Below, piece after piece: positions 37,233 through 46,938 of a stretch of DNA of 64,000 nt. Source of the stretch: Kalmanozyma brasiliensis GHG001 (taxonomy: Eukaryota; Basidiomycota; Ustilaginomycetes; Ustilaginales). The stretch's first letter is position 1. Each line of letters begins with the position of its first letter. Both the position numbers and the translations under genes were made by a program. The notes beneath the pieces were generated by a model. That model saw only the letters and a program-made list of their open reading frames with translations. It was not told where the DNA came from and made no database searches. The stretch covers positions 1-64,000 of the forward strand of contig NW_015961956.1 in NCBI RefSeq assembly GCF_000497045.1, given 5' to 3'.

Positions 37233-38966
37233 TCAGGCCTGCCTCCTGCTCGCCCGCTTCCCCTCCTCCTTCCTCCTCTCCCTCTGCATCTGCTCCCTCA
37301 TCTCGGCGACGCCCTCCTCGTCGTCCCCGTACGCAAATCTGCTCTTGGCCTTGGCCCGTCTCTCCGCATCGTACCTCGCGCCCAGACCAGCCTCATCCCC
37401 GACGCCGTGATCGAGCTCGTCCGGGTTGATCGACATCTGCACGGCGTCCGCTGGGCGCTTCGTCCCTCGGCTTCCTTCAGCACCGAGCACGGGCCCATTC
37501 GTCTGCGCAGAGGACATGTCGTAGATGCGATCGGAGGCCATCAGTTGTCCGCTGCCTGATGTGGCACGCTCGGGCAGCACTTGGTAGAGCGATCGTGGTC
37601 CGCCCGAATCAATACGCGCGTCCTTGCGGAGCTCGGTGAACGAGGGTGTTTCCAGCCCTGCACCGACCGAGGAGACGGATTGGATCCCAGTGCTATCCAT
37701 CGGCTCTGCGGGTTCTTCGGCCGGTTCTTCTTCCTCTTCTTCCTCTTCCTCCTCGGGGTCGGATTCTTCTGGCTCGAGCTGACCCCAGTGCTCCTTCTCT
37801 ACCGGATCTAGCAGGTCGGGGTCGGTTTGATCTTCGAGATTGGCAAGCACGTTCCCGTAGAGAGGATTGCCGAGCTCGTCGACGGGGGGTCTCCCCCATC
37901 CGCCGGGGTGGAAGCCCCAACTCGCCCCCTGCGGGATGGGCGCATTCAACCCGGGGATCTGCAGATGCGGATAGCTTGGTGGGGGACCGTACCGCTGCAT
38001 GGCGATCAACCATGGTGGCGGTGCCAGCGGCGGGATCGATAACGCCTCGATGAGATCCTGACTCAACTGACCGGGCCGTTTCTCTTTGTACTTCGTTTCG
38101 TTCTCTTTCCCCTCGTAGTATGTGTCGCCGTACCGAGTGAGATGGGGTTTCGACTGGAACTTGAAGAATGCATCGTAGAGCTTCTGGTAGTCGATGTCCA
38201 TCTTGCCCATCTTGGGTTGGACTCGATCGCGCGTGCGCTGCTTGAGTGTGGATTCGGCTTCCTTTTCTTTGAGAGCGTCTTTCATGGTCGCGATGCCGGT
38301 GTCGGCGATGTAGGAGGGCAGCTGGTACTGGGGCTTTTCGATGCCGCGCTTGTTTTGGAGGTAGTCCCGCTTCTGCGCCCAGTGTGGAGGGATGGGGACT
38401 GAGTTGCGGACGCATTTGAGATGGACGAGTAGGCGTGGATCGTTCGAGGTGACGTCGGTCCATTCGACCACTTCGGGCTTGGCGACGAGCTGCTTGAGTT
38501 CGGCTACGGTGAGACGCTGCAGCTTCTTCTGCTTGCGTTTGGAGAGCTGTGCTGTGGAGTGAAGCTCGGCGTCGGAGTGGTCAGAGTCGTGCTCGGACTC
38601 GAGGTCGTCGTCCGAGTAGATGACTTCGCCTTTCGATGGTTGCTGCTGCTGCGAGAGCGCATCGGGCTGGTAGCGTGACAGGACGCTCGAGAAGGCTTTG
38701 TAGACCTCGGAATCGGGGTCTATGCGGATGTCGGCAGCTTCTTCGATGATGGATGAGGGCTTGCTCGCCGAAGCATCATCGTCGTCGTAGACCGCAGTAT
38801 CTTCCTGCTTGATTGCAGCTGCAGAGGTGGAAGGTTGGGATATGGAGGACGACGAGATTGGCTCTTGCGGTTGTTGGTTCTGCTGCTTTTTCTTGGCCCT
38901 GCGCTTGGCGTTCTTTGTGAGCGGTGCAGCGCCGTTGGACGGGCCTGCTACTGCGTTGGCTGCCAT
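37233..38966 (-). CDS. Splicing factor 3b subunit 2 (SF3B2/SAP145, yeast Cus1)
   Basis: 577 aa from the ATG at 38966 (MAANAVAG). A Lys-rich start (NAKRRAKKKQQ) and acidic middle lead to the conserved core at about 185-300: VAKPEVVEWTDVTSNDPRLL, NSVPIPPHWAQKRDYLQNKR and KMDIDYQKLYDAFFKFQ. The PSP domain follows (RPGQLSQDLIEALSIPPLAP, PPPSYPHLQIPGLNAPIPQG). SF3B2 is part of the U2 snRNP SF3b complex that holds the branch site during spliceosome assembly. No intron. Divergent from eIF3a. Confidence 0.97.
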   Translation of the reverse strand: MAANAVAGPSNGAAPLTKNAKRRAKKKQQNQQPQEPISSSSISQPSTSAAAIKQEDTAVYDDDDASASKPSSIIEEAADIRIDPDSEVYKAFSSVLSRYQPDALSQQQQPSKGEVIYSDDDLESEHDSDHSDAELHSTAQLSKRKQKKLQRLTVAELKQLVAKPEVVEWTDVTSNDPRLLVHLKCVRNSVPIPPHWAQKRDYLQNKRGIEKPQYQLPSYIADTGIATMKDALKEKEAESTLKQRTRDRVQPKMGKMDIDYQKLYDAFFKFQSKPHLTRYGDTYYEGKENETKYKEKRPGQLSQDLIEALSIPPLAPPPWLIAMQRYGPPPSYPHLQIPGLNAPIPQGASWGFHPGGWGRPPVDELGNPLYGNVLANLEDQTDPDLLDPVEKEHWGQLEPEESDPEEEEEEEEEEPAEEPAEPMDSTGIQSVSSVGAGLETPSFTELRKDARIDSGGPRSLYQVLPERATSGSGQLMASDRIYDMSSAQTNGPVLGAEGSRGTKRPADAVQMSINPDELDHGVGDEAGLGARYDAERRAKAKSRFAYGDDEEGVAEMREQMQRERRKEEGKRASRRQA

Positions 38967-39885
38967 CTTTGCCGGCAATGATGAGCGCCGCAGAAGACGT
39001 GTGAGCGACGGTGAGAGTGACAAAGAGGCGCGAGGGTTCAACGTCGGCAACCATTCCGAAGAGCCTGAGGATGGAGCTGAGCGGAGACCCTGAGCTGCTG
39101 AGTAATGATGACTATTCATGAAGGGGTTCTTTGCGCGAATGTCGCACGGCAGAGACGGTTCAGCCGACGCGCTTTGGGACTGCGGAGAAGGGCTCAGTCA
39201 GACCAGAAGCAGCGTCGGAATGCTTCCTTGAGTTCACCGTGACATCGGCCTGGGATCCGAAAGAGCTGATTCAGGCGGCAAAGGAAGCATGCCGAAGCTA
39301 TATGATAGCAGAGTGAGTAGCACAGCGTCGGTTTGCGAGCTGATGATTCGATGGCTTTGCCAGCCTGGAAAGCTACTCTCCAACCACGAAATTTCCCAGC
39401 TGGAATTTGTGAGTCTTTTGGAAGATCAGAGCGAGAAGAAAGGGAAATGGAAAAAATCTGTCACACACCACGCGCGCACCCTCTTTGGTTGACTGCTCGC
39501 GGGCAGCAAGGAAATCAAGACTCCAGACACTGACGCGCTGCCTTGTCTTTGCCAGAGGCTGAGCGTGTGCGACTGACTGACTGATTGGCAATGGCGCTTG
39601 CTCGTCGTCGTTGGATCTCTGATACCACCACCATCTCTCATCTCACTCCGCCTTCTCTGCTGCTCTTTGCATTCCCTGACACAAAGGAGGAATTCGTGTT
39701 CGACTTATCACCCAAGTCGATACCCAAGTTTTCCCCCTTGTAACGCCCCATCGGCTTCCTAGTGTTCGAAGTTCTTCTCATCAGAAGAACCGGCTAGTGA
39801 ACTCCAGGGCGTACCCACCACCTTTCATCGTTCTAGCAGACGGCTTCCTCCACCAACAAAACCAACCTCGCATCTCCTGCTCAAC
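38967..39885. promoter_or_regulatory. Divergent promoter region: SF3B2 / eIF3a
   Basis: 919 bp between two highly conserved essential genes transcribed apart. A pyrimidine-rich leader precedes eIF3a. Short frames in it are unsupported. Confidence 0.45.
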
Positions 39886-42800
39886 ATGCCTCCCTTCGCT
39901 AAACCCGAGACCGTCCTCAAGCGGTCCGAGGAGCTCATCAATGTCGGCCAACACCAGGCCGCTTTGGCTGCCCTCAACGAGATCTTCACCTCTCGTCGAT
40001 TCAAGCAGACTCCTCTTCAGGCGCTTGAACCCATCATGATCCGATTCGTCGATCTCTGTGTCGACTTGAAGAAGGGTCGCATGGCCAAGGAGGGTCTCAT
40101 GCAGTACAAGAACGTATCCCAGAACACCAACGCTCAGTCCATCGAGCTCGTCATCAAGCACTTCATCAAGCTTGCCGATGCCAAGGTCGTCGAGGCTCAG
40201 TCCAAGGCAGACGCTGCTGCTGGCGAGGTCGATGTCGACGATCTCGAGGAGTCCGAGACTCCCGAGAGCATGCTCCTCGGTTCCGTCAGTGCCGACCAGA
40301 GCAAGGACCGTACCGACCGTGTCCTCGTCACTCCTTGGCTCAAGTTCCTCTGGGAGGCCTACCGCACTGCTCTCGACATTCTTCGCAACAATGCTCGTCT
40401 CGAGGTGCCCTACCAGCAGATTGCCAACCAGGCCCTCAAGTTCTGCCTTCAGTACGAGCGCAAGACCGAGTTCCGTCGTCTCTGTGAAGTGCTCCGTCAG
40501 CATCTCCAGAATGTCGCTCGCTACTCGCACCACGCCCACGCCATCAACCTCACCGACCAGGACACTCTCCAGCGTCACCTCGACACCCGCTTTGCTCAGC
40601 TCAACGCTGCCGTCGAGCTCGAGCTCTGGCAGGAGGCCTTCCGCTCCGTCGAGGACATCCACAACCTCCTCACCATGGCCAAGAAGGCGCCTCGCCCCGC
40701 CATGATGGCCAACTACTACGAGAAGCTCGCCCGTATCTTCATGGTCTCGGACAACAACCTCTTCCACGCTGCCGCTTGGAACCGATACTACGCCCTCGCC
40801 CGCTCCATCGCCAAGTCGGACGAAGAGCAAACTCGCATGGCTTCCTACGTGCTCATCAGCGCCCTCGCCGTCCCTGTCATCTCTTCCAACGCTCCCGGCA
40901 CTGGCAACCTCAACAAGACCAAGTCTGACTTCCTTCAGGGTGACCAGGAGGGTCGAAGCCGCACCGGTCGTCTCACCTCGCTCCTCGGTCTCAGCCGAAC
41001 TCCCACCCGTGCTGGTCTGCTCAAGGAGGCTCTCAACCGTGACATCCTCAAGAAGGCTCGTCCCGAGCTGCGTGAGCTCTACAACATTCTCGAGGTCGAG
41101 TTCCACCCTCTTTCCATTTGCGCAAAGATCGAGCCCATCCTCGCCTCCATCTCGCAGGATCCCGAGATGGCCAAGTACGTCAAGCCCCTTCACTCGGTCG
41201 TCTTGACCCGTCTTTTCCAGCAGCTCAGCCAGGTCTATGATGCTGTCAAGCTTTCCAAGATCATGCAGCTCGTGTCTGCCTTCAAGGCTCCTCACAGCTA
41301 CACGCCTGCCGAGATTGAGAAATTCTGCTTGAACGCTTGCAAGAAGGGTCACCTCAACATCCGCATTGACCACGTGGCCCAAGCCATCACTTTCCAGGAC
41401 GATGTCTTCTCCACCGATGCTCACCCTGCCGCTTCCACTTCTTCGGAAGCCGACAACGTCCGATTGCAGGCCACTCCCTCCGAGCTGGTCCGCACTCAGC
41501 TCAGCCGACTTGCGACGTGCCTCGACACCACCATCAAGACCATCGACCCCAGCATCCTCGCCAATGCCGAGGCTGCCAAGCGCGAGGTCTTTGCTCGTGC
41601 CGTCGCCGCCGCCGAGGACGAGCACAAGGCTGCCATCGCCCGCAAGGCGATCCTCGCTCGCCGCAAGGAGTTGCTCGAGGAGATGGCCACCCGCAAGGAG
41701 CGCGAGGAGGCTGCTGCTCGCACCGAGCGTGCCCGTGCTGCTGCCGAGGCCGAACAGAAGCGCATCGCCGAGGAGACCAAGAAGCGCGAGCAGGACCGCA
41801 TCAACAAGGAGCTCGAGGCTGTGCGCATCGAGGAGGCCAAGAAAATGGCCAAGTCGTTGCAGGAGCGCGGTGGTCTCAAGCTCAGCGAGGAGGAGCTCGC
41901 CAACATGGACACCAACAAGCTCGTCCAGATGCAGGTCGAACAGATCGAAAAGGAGAAGAAGGAGCTCGCCGAGCGTTTGCGTCTCATCCACCGCAGGATG
42001 GACCACCTCGAGCGTGCCTACCGTCGCGAGGAGGCTCCATTGCTGTCTGCTGACTACGAGCGACAGAAGGAGGAGGATCTCAAGTACCACAAGGCGGCTC
42101 GCATCACTTTGCTGCAGACCTCCAAGGAGAAGCACGTTGCCGATCTCGAGATCAAGAAGCGTCTCACCAAGATTCTGCCGGACTACCAGCAGCTTCGCTC
42201 GATCATTGAGGAGAAGCGTCGTGGCGAGTTCGAGGACCGAAGGAGGAAGGCGACCGAGCAGATTGAGCTCGAGAAGGAGAAGCGTCGCCAGCAGGTCCGC
42301 GAGGAGAGGAGACGCGAGCGACAGGAGGCTGAGGAAGCTGAACGTCGTGCTGCCGAGGAGGAGGAGCAAGAACGCGTCCGTGCTGAAGAGGAGGAGCGTC
42401 TTGCTGAGCAGCGTCGTGTCCAGGACGCCGAGCGTGCCGAACTCGAGGCCAAGAAGCGCGCCGAGATCGAGGAGCGCATGGCCAAATTGCAAGCGCAGGC
42501 TGACAAGCAACGACAGCGCGAAGAGGAGGCCGAGGCGAACCGTGCTGCACGTGTTTCCGGCGGTGCGCCAGGTGCCGCCCGACAAGAGTCGCCCGCCCCC
42601 GCCGTCAACGGTGGCGGATGGCGCTCTGCTGGCGCCGCCCGCGCTGCTGCTGCTCCTGCTGCCCCTGCGGCTCAGGCCGAGTCCCAGCGCCCATCCATCT
42701 TTGGCGCTGCTCGTGCTGGCGGTGGTGGTGGATGGCGTGAGCGTGAGGCTGCTCGGAAGGCTGCTGGTGGCGATGCCCCTGCTCCTGCTGCTGCCCCTGC

Positions 42801-43065
42801 CCCCGCTCCTCAAGCTGCTCCTCAGGCTGCCGCTCCTCCCGCTTCGGGCGCTTACCGACCTGGCGCGCTTCGCGGTGCTGCTGGCGGAGGCGCCCCTGGT
42901 GGTGGATGGAGAGAGCGCCAGGCGGCCAAGGAGGCTGCCGGCGGTGGCTCTCCCGCCCCGTCTGCTGCTCAGGCTCAGGCACCCGCCCAGCCCCGCGCTT
43001 CGGACAACGACGGCTTCACCGAGGTCAAGAAGAGCGTCTACCGCCCTCCTGGACGTCGTGCTTAA
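39886..43065 (+). CDS. Translation initiation factor eIF3 subunit a (Tif32/Rpg1)
   Basis: 1059 aa, no intron. The start MPPFAKPETVLKRSEELI and the segment QALEPIMIRFVDLCVDLKKG are highly conserved in eIF3a. A helical PCI region lies at about 320-500. A very long charged coiled coil (about 545-900, Arg/Glu/Lys-rich) follows. The tail has three GGGWR repeats (NGGGWRSAGAARAAA and two variants), a Gly/Ala/Pro-rich arrangement that may bind RNA or 40S. eIF3a is the scaffold of eIF3 and helps recruit mRNA and scan for the start codon. Codon bias is the strongest in the window, as expected for a highly expressed gene, and it produces a spurious 1010-codon antisense frame. Confidence 0.98.
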   Translation: MPPFAKPETVLKRSEELINVGQHQAALAALNEIFTSRRFKQTPLQALEPIMIRFVDLCVDLKKGRMAKEGLMQYKNVSQNTNAQSIELVIKHFIKLADAKVVEAQSKADAAAGEVDVDDLEESETPESMLLGSVSADQSKDRTDRVLVTPWLKFLWEAYRTALDILRNNARLEVPYQQIANQALKFCLQYERKTEFRRLCEVLRQHLQNVARYSHHAHAINLTDQDTLQRHLDTRFAQLNAAVELELWQEAFRSVEDIHNLLTMAKKAPRPAMMANYYEKLARIFMVSDNNLFHAAAWNRYYALARSIAKSDEEQTRMASYVLISALAVPVISSNAPGTGNLNKTKSDFLQGDQEGRSRTGRLTSLLGLSRTPTRAGLLKEALNRDILKKARPELRELYNILEVEFHPLSICAKIEPILASISQDPEMAKYVKPLHSVVLTRLFQQLSQVYDAVKLSKIMQLVSAFKAPHSYTPAEIEKFCLNACKKGHLNIRIDHVAQAITFQDDVFSTDAHPAASTSSEADNVRLQATPSELVRTQLSRLATCLDTTIKTIDPSILANAEAAKREVFARAVAAAEDEHKAAIARKAILARRKELLEEMATRKEREEAAARTERARAAAEAEQKRIAEETKKREQDRINKELEAVRIEEAKKMAKSLQERGGLKLSEEELANMDTNKLVQMQVEQIEKEKKELAERLRLIHRRMDHLERAYRREEAPLLSADYERQKEEDLKYHKAARITLLQTSKEKHVADLEIKKRLTKILPDYQQLRSIIEEKRRGEFEDRRRKATEQIELEKEKRRQQVREERRRERQEAEEAERRAAEEEEQERVRAEEEERLAEQRRVQDAERAELEAKKRAEIEERMAKLQAQADKQRQREEEAEANRAARVSGGAPGAARQESPAPAVNGGGWRSAGAARAAAAPAAPAAQAESQRPSIFGAARAGGGGGWREREAARKAAGGDAPAPAAAPAPAPQAAPQAAAPPASGAYRPGALRGAAGGGAPGGGWRERQAAKEAAGGGSPAPSAAQAQAPAQPRASDNDGFTEVKKSVYRPPGRRA

Positions 43066-43578
43066 GTTGGCGCTGCCGGTCGTCTATTTCTATGATTATT
43101 TGTCCACCCCAAAACACGGCCATGCTTCTCTAGCATGCTGTGACCCTGATTCTATGATCATGTATATTTCCATCATCCCATGCCTTCCTCAACACGGTTC
43201 TCTGGGTCTTCTCGTGTCGCCTTGAGTGCCTTGCGATGAACAACGATGAGGAAGGCCCTTGCGCGACCAAAGTGAGGCTGGTCATTTTGGATCTAACAAG
43301 CTGTAAAAATGCGCCCCTGCCAGCATGGGAAGCACACTCACACTCCGCCGTATGCAGTCGAGCGTTGCCGAGCTTGAAAGGGTTCCATGCTGACATCCAT
43401 CACGGCTGTTACTGTCGTCATCATCATCAACTGCTTCTACACCGCGGCATTTGGCTCGCATAAACGATCATCGACAGGTGCTAGTCCAATCTCATTTCGC
43501 TCGGCGCCGGCCGCCGACCCTTCGCACTCACACCACACCAGCATCCAGCCCTCTGGCAGCTGAGCGGCGCACAACACC
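43066..43578. other. Intergenic region
   Basis: 513 bp between tandem genes. It holds the 3' end of eIF3a and the leader of the TMEM41-like gene, with no supported frame. Confidence 0.55.
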
Positions 43579-44961
43579 ATGAGCCGCATCACAAACCCCG
43601 CCGTGCAGCGGCAAGCCATCTCGGCGCTACACTCGGACGACCTCGACGTTCCTCCTCGCGACAGCGACACCATCTCGATCCGATCGCGGCACACGCTGCG
43701 AGCGTTTGGCGCCACAGAAGACGAGGAGGATCCGTGGTCTGCCATCCCCCGTCCGCTCTCCTCTGCCACTGCAACCTCAGCTGACGGCATGTCGGCGCTC
43801 ACACCAGCACAACGCAAGCAGCTGCTGCTTCGGGCACTCGGGCAGCTGCTTGCGCTGTTCGTCGTGTGCCTGGTCGGCTTGGGGGGGACGTTGTGGCTAG
43901 CATTACCCGTCATCGCCCCGGAGGACAAGGCGAACTTCAAACTGCCGCGCAACTTTGACGACCTCAAGAACCTCAACACGGTGCTGCAGCATTACAAATC
44001 CGAGCACTTTGGGCGGGTGCTGCTGTGCTGGGTGATCGTATACATGTTCCTCCAGGCCTTCTCAATCCCTGGTAGCATGTACATGTCGATCCTCGCTGGC
44101 GCTCTGTTCGGTGTTCCTCTTGCGCTACCACTAGTTTGCGCATCCGTCGCAACGGGCGCCACGATCTGCTACCTGATCAGCAAAACGCTCGGCGTGGTCC
44201 TCGTCGCCCTGCCGAGCTGGCAACGCCGCGTCGACGAATGGAAGGACAAACTGGCCCAGCACGAGGACAACATGTTGTCCTACCTCATCGTCCTCCGCAT
44301 GATGCCCCTGCCACCGCATAACATCGTCAACATCCTCTCGCCGCACCTCGGCATCGGGATTCCAGTGTTCTGGCTCTCGACCTTCTGCGGCATCTTCGCG
44401 GTGAGCGTGATCCACGTTACGATCGGGGAGAAGCTCGACCAGATGACGAGTCCGGACGATTTCAACCTCTTCTCTCTGCGCAATGTGCTGCTGCTAGGAG
44501 GGGTGGCGATTGCGGTGTTGATCCCTGTGTTCGTCAAGAAGTGGAATGGCGATTCGTCCGATCAACGCGGAGAGGTTTTCCTGCCGGAAGGCGAGGGAGA
44601 AGAGGACGCACCCAGATTACCAGATAGTTTCAGACGGAACCTCGTTCTCGGACCCCCCAGCCTCGGGTTTGCAGAGGACGACGACGAGCTACCACCCCAC
44701 CGCACGTTGGATACGCAGAACATCGTGGGCAACACGACGGTGGCCGGGTTGGAGGCCGAGGAAAGCTTCCCCAGCTGGAGACCGGATGTTCGGACCAGTC
44801 TGGAGGACGAGGAGGAGGCAGAAAGGGATGGGGACGTGTATGGGAGAGGTGGGGTGTTTAGCGATAGAATGGTCGGCAACGGGGCAAGGCAAGGAGCGGA
44901 GGGGAACGGCGTGGGCAAGCTCAAGAGGTGGATTGGCGATTCGACGGGTATCAAATTGTAG
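43579..44961 (+). CDS. VTT/DedA membrane protein, TMEM41B (Stasimon)-like
   Basis: 460 aa. After an N-terminal cytosolic tail and one membrane span (LALFVVCLVGLGGTLWLALP) comes the VTT core at about 150-290: FLQAFSIPGSMYMSILAGAL, VCASVATGATICYLISKTLG, and LIVLRMMPLPPHNIVNILSP with the conserved Arg and Pro pattern. The C-terminus is acidic and disordered. TMEM41B-type proteins are ER phospholipid scramblases needed for autophagosome and lipid-droplet formation. The closest fungal alternative is Tvp38 of the Golgi, but the SIPGS and NIVNILSP motifs favour TMEM41. No intron. Confidence 0.9.
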   Translation: MSRITNPAVQRQAISALHSDDLDVPPRDSDTISIRSRHTLRAFGATEDEEDPWSAIPRPLSSATATSADGMSALTPAQRKQLLLRALGQLLALFVVCLVGLGGTLWLALPVIAPEDKANFKLPRNFDDLKNLNTVLQHYKSEHFGRVLLCWVIVYMFLQAFSIPGSMYMSILAGALFGVPLALPLVCASVATGATICYLISKTLGVVLVALPSWQRRVDEWKDKLAQHEDNMLSYLIVLRMMPLPPHNIVNILSPHLGIGIPVFWLSTFCGIFAVSVIHVTIGEKLDQMTSPDDFNLFSLRNVLLLGGVAIAVLIPVFVKKWNGDSSDQRGEVFLPEGEGEEDAPRLPDSFRRNLVLGPPSLGFAEDDDELPPHRTLDTQNIVGNTTVAGLEAEESFPSWRPDVRTSLEDEEEAERDGDVYGRGGVFSDRMVGNGARQGAEGNGVGKLKRWIGDSTGIKL

Positions 44962-45253
44962 AGCTCCGATGTTGCGTATGTTTCACAGAGACCGTCAATG
45001 TCCATGCACCAGGATGCTCTGTGGATACCGGTGTGTTGGATGCGTTGCAACAAGGGCGGCACCCGCTTCTTTCGTGCCGACAACTGTGTGAGACCCATGC
45101 GAGCAAGTCGCAGCTGTCACGGTTTGCAAGCCGGAAGATCTCCGCTCGCGGCATGTGCTTCGCCGTTCACACTACAGAATCGGAACGTAAGATCAATGCT
45201 GGATTGCAACAACATCTTCAGTAGAATCTCTCCTGATGACTGGGCGTGGTCGT

Positions 45254-46027
45254 CTACGACATGGATGCCTGTGCACCTGCAGTCGCCGCGAGACGGTTTC
45301 TCCTCCTCTCAGCTTCGGCCTCCTTCTCTGCATTGATCTCCTCGACAAACTTCTCGATCTCTGCGAGTTCGACGTTCCTCACTTTGCCGTGCCCCTCCAT
45401 GAGCGCGATCTCGATATTCTTTGCGCCGGTCTGTACGACCTCGAGCAAGCTCTTGATGGCGAGCTTGATGGTCTCATCCTTGGACAGATCGTCCTTGTGG
45501 TTCTTTTCCAAGAATTCTCGCACGGTCTTGGAGCTTCGACCGATGGCATTTGCCTTCCACGCCGAGTACATTCCGCTTGGTTCGGTTTGGTAGAGCTTGG
45601 GCTTGGCGTCGTTGGCGTCGAAGCCGATGATGAGCGTCGAGATGCCGAAGGGACGGACACCTCCGGACTGCGTGTACTTCTGCTGGATCCCCGCGACGTG
45701 GCGGGTGATGTAGTCGACGGTGACGGGGTCTTCGACGGTGAGACGGTGCGATTGGCATTCGGTGCGTGCCTTGTCGATGAGAATGCGTGCGTCAGCGGTG
45801 AGACCAGCGAAGGCGAGGCAGATGTGGTCGTCGAGCATAGCAGTCTTGCGAATGGTTCGTGCGTCTTGGAGTTGGAGGACCGACTTCTTCTCTACACCGA
45901 GGACGACGACATCCTTGCCACGCACGCCGACGGCGCAGGTTCCCTTGCGCACCGCTTCGAGGGCGTATTCGACTTGGAAGAGATGTCCGTCAGGGGAGAA
46001 GACGGTGAGCGCTCGATCGTACGACAT
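45254..46027 (-). CDS. 20S proteasome subunit alpha-4 (Pre6/PSMA7)
   Basis: 257 aa from the ATG at 46027. The alpha-subunit signature ([20 protein letters not shown]) starts at residue 3. The rest aligns along the whole length of alpha-4, including [38 protein letters not shown] and [13 protein letters not shown]. It forms part of the outer ring of the 20S core that gates substrate entry. The C-terminus is a short charged extension. No intron within the CDS. Confidence 0.97.
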   Translation of the reverse strand: MSYDRALTVFSPDGHLFQVEYALEAVRKGTCAVGVRGKDVVVLGVEKKSVLQLQDARTIRKTAMLDDHICLAFAGLTADARILIDKARTECQSHRLTVEDPVTVDYITRHVAGIQQKYTQSGGVRPFGISTLIIGFDANDAKPKLYQTEPSGMYSAWKANAIGRSSKTVREFLEKNHKDDLSKDETIKLAIKSLLEVVQTGAKNIEIALMEGHGKVRNVELAEIEKFVEEINAEKEAEAERRRNRLAATAGAQASMS

Positions 46028-46878
46028 TGTGCTTGACTGGTCGAGAGGGTATATAGGACTAGATGCCGAAGGTCGAGAGCGAACGAGATGATGGTGCAAG
46101 CAGCGGTGTTGGTTGAGCTTGCGAGAAACGGCTTCGTGGCCCAAGCTTCTGCGCTGCCTAGGGAGTGGAGAAGAACGCGTCAGTTGGGCACTGAGCGCTA
46201 GGCAGCCAAACGATCAGGCAGGCGCTTAGTCACAATCACTTAATTGGAGCTTTTGTTAGAAAGCCATTTCTTACATTTGTGATATTATACCGAGCACTCC
46301 ACACCATGCAGGCGACGACAAAGTGAGACACAGGGCACTGCCCTTGCTGAATTCGATGCAGGGTTGCGCTCGGCCTTTTCTTTGGGTCCTTCTCACCAAA
46401 GCTCAGTCTTCTTGCCTGACTGCACAGCCGTGACCAGTTCATCTTGGCTGTACTCGATGTGATCGTGTATCTGCTAACAGTCACATGATGCTGACCAAAC
46501 AGCAGACGGAACACCCGCCGAATGTGATTGTGGTGGTGGGACCAGAGCGGCGGGCAACGGCGAAGCGAGATGACATGCATATTCCGCCGCTGCTTCTGAC
46601 CAGCAAACTGACGTTTCGGTTAAGGTTTTTCTTGGCCGACGTGATTGCCATTTTTTGGAATCACTCAATCACGAAACGTTGAAAGGTAGGCTTCATCCTG
46701 CTCTTTGGCAACCATCTCGACGTGGCATTGTGATACTGGCCAACGGACAACGCCAAGTCCGACATTTCACAATCAGCCACCATCGGGACAGCCGCTTTCG
46801 ACTGAAGCTGAGTCGCACCGCGTTCGTTTGAGGACGAGCACAACCCTCACCACCACCATCTCGCTCTTTCAAGGGATC
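46028..46878. promoter_or_regulatory. Divergent promoter region: proteasome alpha-4 / Cch1
   Basis: About 0.85 kb between divergent genes. No RPN4-type PACE element was noticed by eye. Short frames are unsupported. Confidence 0.4.
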
Positions 46879-46938
46879 ATGGCTCAGCAGCTCAGCTTGT
46901 CGACTCTGCTGCTGCTGCTGCTTTCGCCGTCATCATGA
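46879..46938 (+). promoter_or_regulatory. uORF overlapping the Cch1 start codon (ATGA)
   Basis: The ATG at 46879 opens a 19-codon frame, MAQQLSLSTLLLLLLSPSS, whose TGA (46936-46938) overlaps the main ATG at 46935 as ATGA. Such overlap allows termination-reinitiation and would be expected to damp or regulate channel synthesis. If transcription starts downstream of 46879 the uORF is not used. Confidence 0.5.

Noticed and set aside
39781..42813. 1010-codon open frame antisense to eIF3a
   Set aside because: It mirrors the strongly biased eIF3a codons; translation is low complexity (Leu, Gly, Val, Asp runs) with no domain. Stop codons are simply rare opposite G/C-ending codons.
46048..46056. TATATA before the proteasome alpha-4 gene
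   Set aside because: It lies only about 25 bp before the start codon, too close to act as a TATA box for a transcript with a leader.
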